From Pseudomonadota bacterium (GTDB lineage Bacteria > Pseudomonadota > Gammaproteobacteria > Burkholderiales > SG8-39), in NCBI GenBank assembly GCA_021847125.1, contig JAJZUK010000131.1:1-5074 (forward strand): a DNA stretch of 5,074 bases. Reading direction: 5' to 3'. The first letter of the stretch is position 1. Each line of letters opens with the position of its first letter. Below the pieces are notes generated by a model. It saw only the letters and a program-made list of their open reading frames with translations, searched no databases and had not been told where the DNA came from. Of this stretch, positions 4,848 through 5,074 are shown in pieces. The position numbers were made by a program, and so were the translations under genes.

Positions 4848-5074
4848 ATGAACGCAGTCGCCGAAATCAAGGACATCAAACTCTACATGCGCGGGCTGGG
4901 CGAGCAGGCGCGCGCGGCTGCGCGCGTGCTCGCGCGCGCCGACAGCGCGACCAAGGACCGCGCGCTCGCCGCCGCCGCCGCCGCGATCCGGCGCGATGCG
5001 GCGAAGCTGCTCGCCGCCAATGCCGAAGACGTGGCCGAGGCGCGCGCGAACGGGCTCGAGCCGGCGCTGCTCGA
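4848..5074 (+). CDS. proA: Glutamate-5-semialdehyde dehydrogenase (gamma-glutamyl phosphate reductase), partial
   Basis: The first 75 codons of proA, cut by the right edge. ProA reduces gamma-glutamyl phosphate to glutamate-5-semialdehyde with NADPH, the second step of proline synthesis, in the cytoplasm. The N-terminal pattern is typical: [23 protein letters not shown], then SATKDRAL, an alanine-rich helix, and [23 protein letters not shown]. The catalytic Cys region lies outside the window. Compared with E. coli-type proteins there are about eight extra residues (MNAVAEIK) before DIKLYM. The next Met (residue 14) is inside the conserved helix, so the ATG at 4848 is the only reasonable start. 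The GCC repeat at about 4969-4983 encodes the Ala run. proB is not adjacent upstream, so the gene has its own promoter. Confidence 0.92.
   Translation, partial: MNAVAEIKDIKLYMRGLGEQARAAARVLARADSATKDRALAAAAAAIRRDAAKLLAANAEDVAEARANGLEPALL

Noticed and set aside
4969..4985. GCC triplet run as a functional repeat
   Set aside because: It encodes the alanine-rich helix of ProA and is ordinary for a high-GC genome.

Overview
The window looks like chromosomal DNA of a high-GC betaproteobacterium, probably Burkholderiales or a close relative. The grounds are strongly G/C-biased third codon positions in most genes, a DUF2844-type secreted protein beside a glycine/serine-rich lipoprotein, and the style of the YjbQ and ProA proteins. 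The species cannot be read from the sequence.

Left part (1-3075): a minus-strand cell-envelope pair (DUF2844 exported protein, then a lipoprotein that runs off the left edge) shares a 174-nt intergenic region with a plus-strand stand-alone amidase-signature hydrolase. A small minus-strand cupin converges on the amidase. The cupin is divergent from yjbQ, a UPF0047-family gene. These are ordinary accessory or housekeeping metabolic genes.

Middle part (3083-4780): a compact cassette of different base composition lies between yjbQ and proA. On the minus strand is a 130-residue protein with a SeqA-N/ribbon-helix-helix-like N-terminus and a RAMA-like C-terminal domain. Divergent from it is a two-gene operon: an XRE-type helix-turn-helix protein (GTG start) and an AbiEii/AbiGii-type nucleotidyltransferase (TTG start, 19-nt overlap, good Shine-Dalgarno). 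This operon has the form of a toxin-antitoxin or abortive-infection module. The 178-nt divergent intergenic region carries a near-consensus promoter in each direction, and each -10 box lies inside its own inverted repeat. This suggests that the divergent genes are under tight, perhaps mutual, autoregulation. The three-gene divergent arrangement is the most interesting part of the window.

Right part (4781-5074): a short intergenic stretch and the first 75 codons of proA (glutamate-5-semialdehyde dehydrogenase, proline synthesis). proA and yjbQ share an upstream layout: a -10 hexamer ending exactly 7 nt before the ATG and no Shine-Dalgarno. This predicts leaderless mRNAs.

All functional calls rest on motif recognition by eye; no database search was possible.
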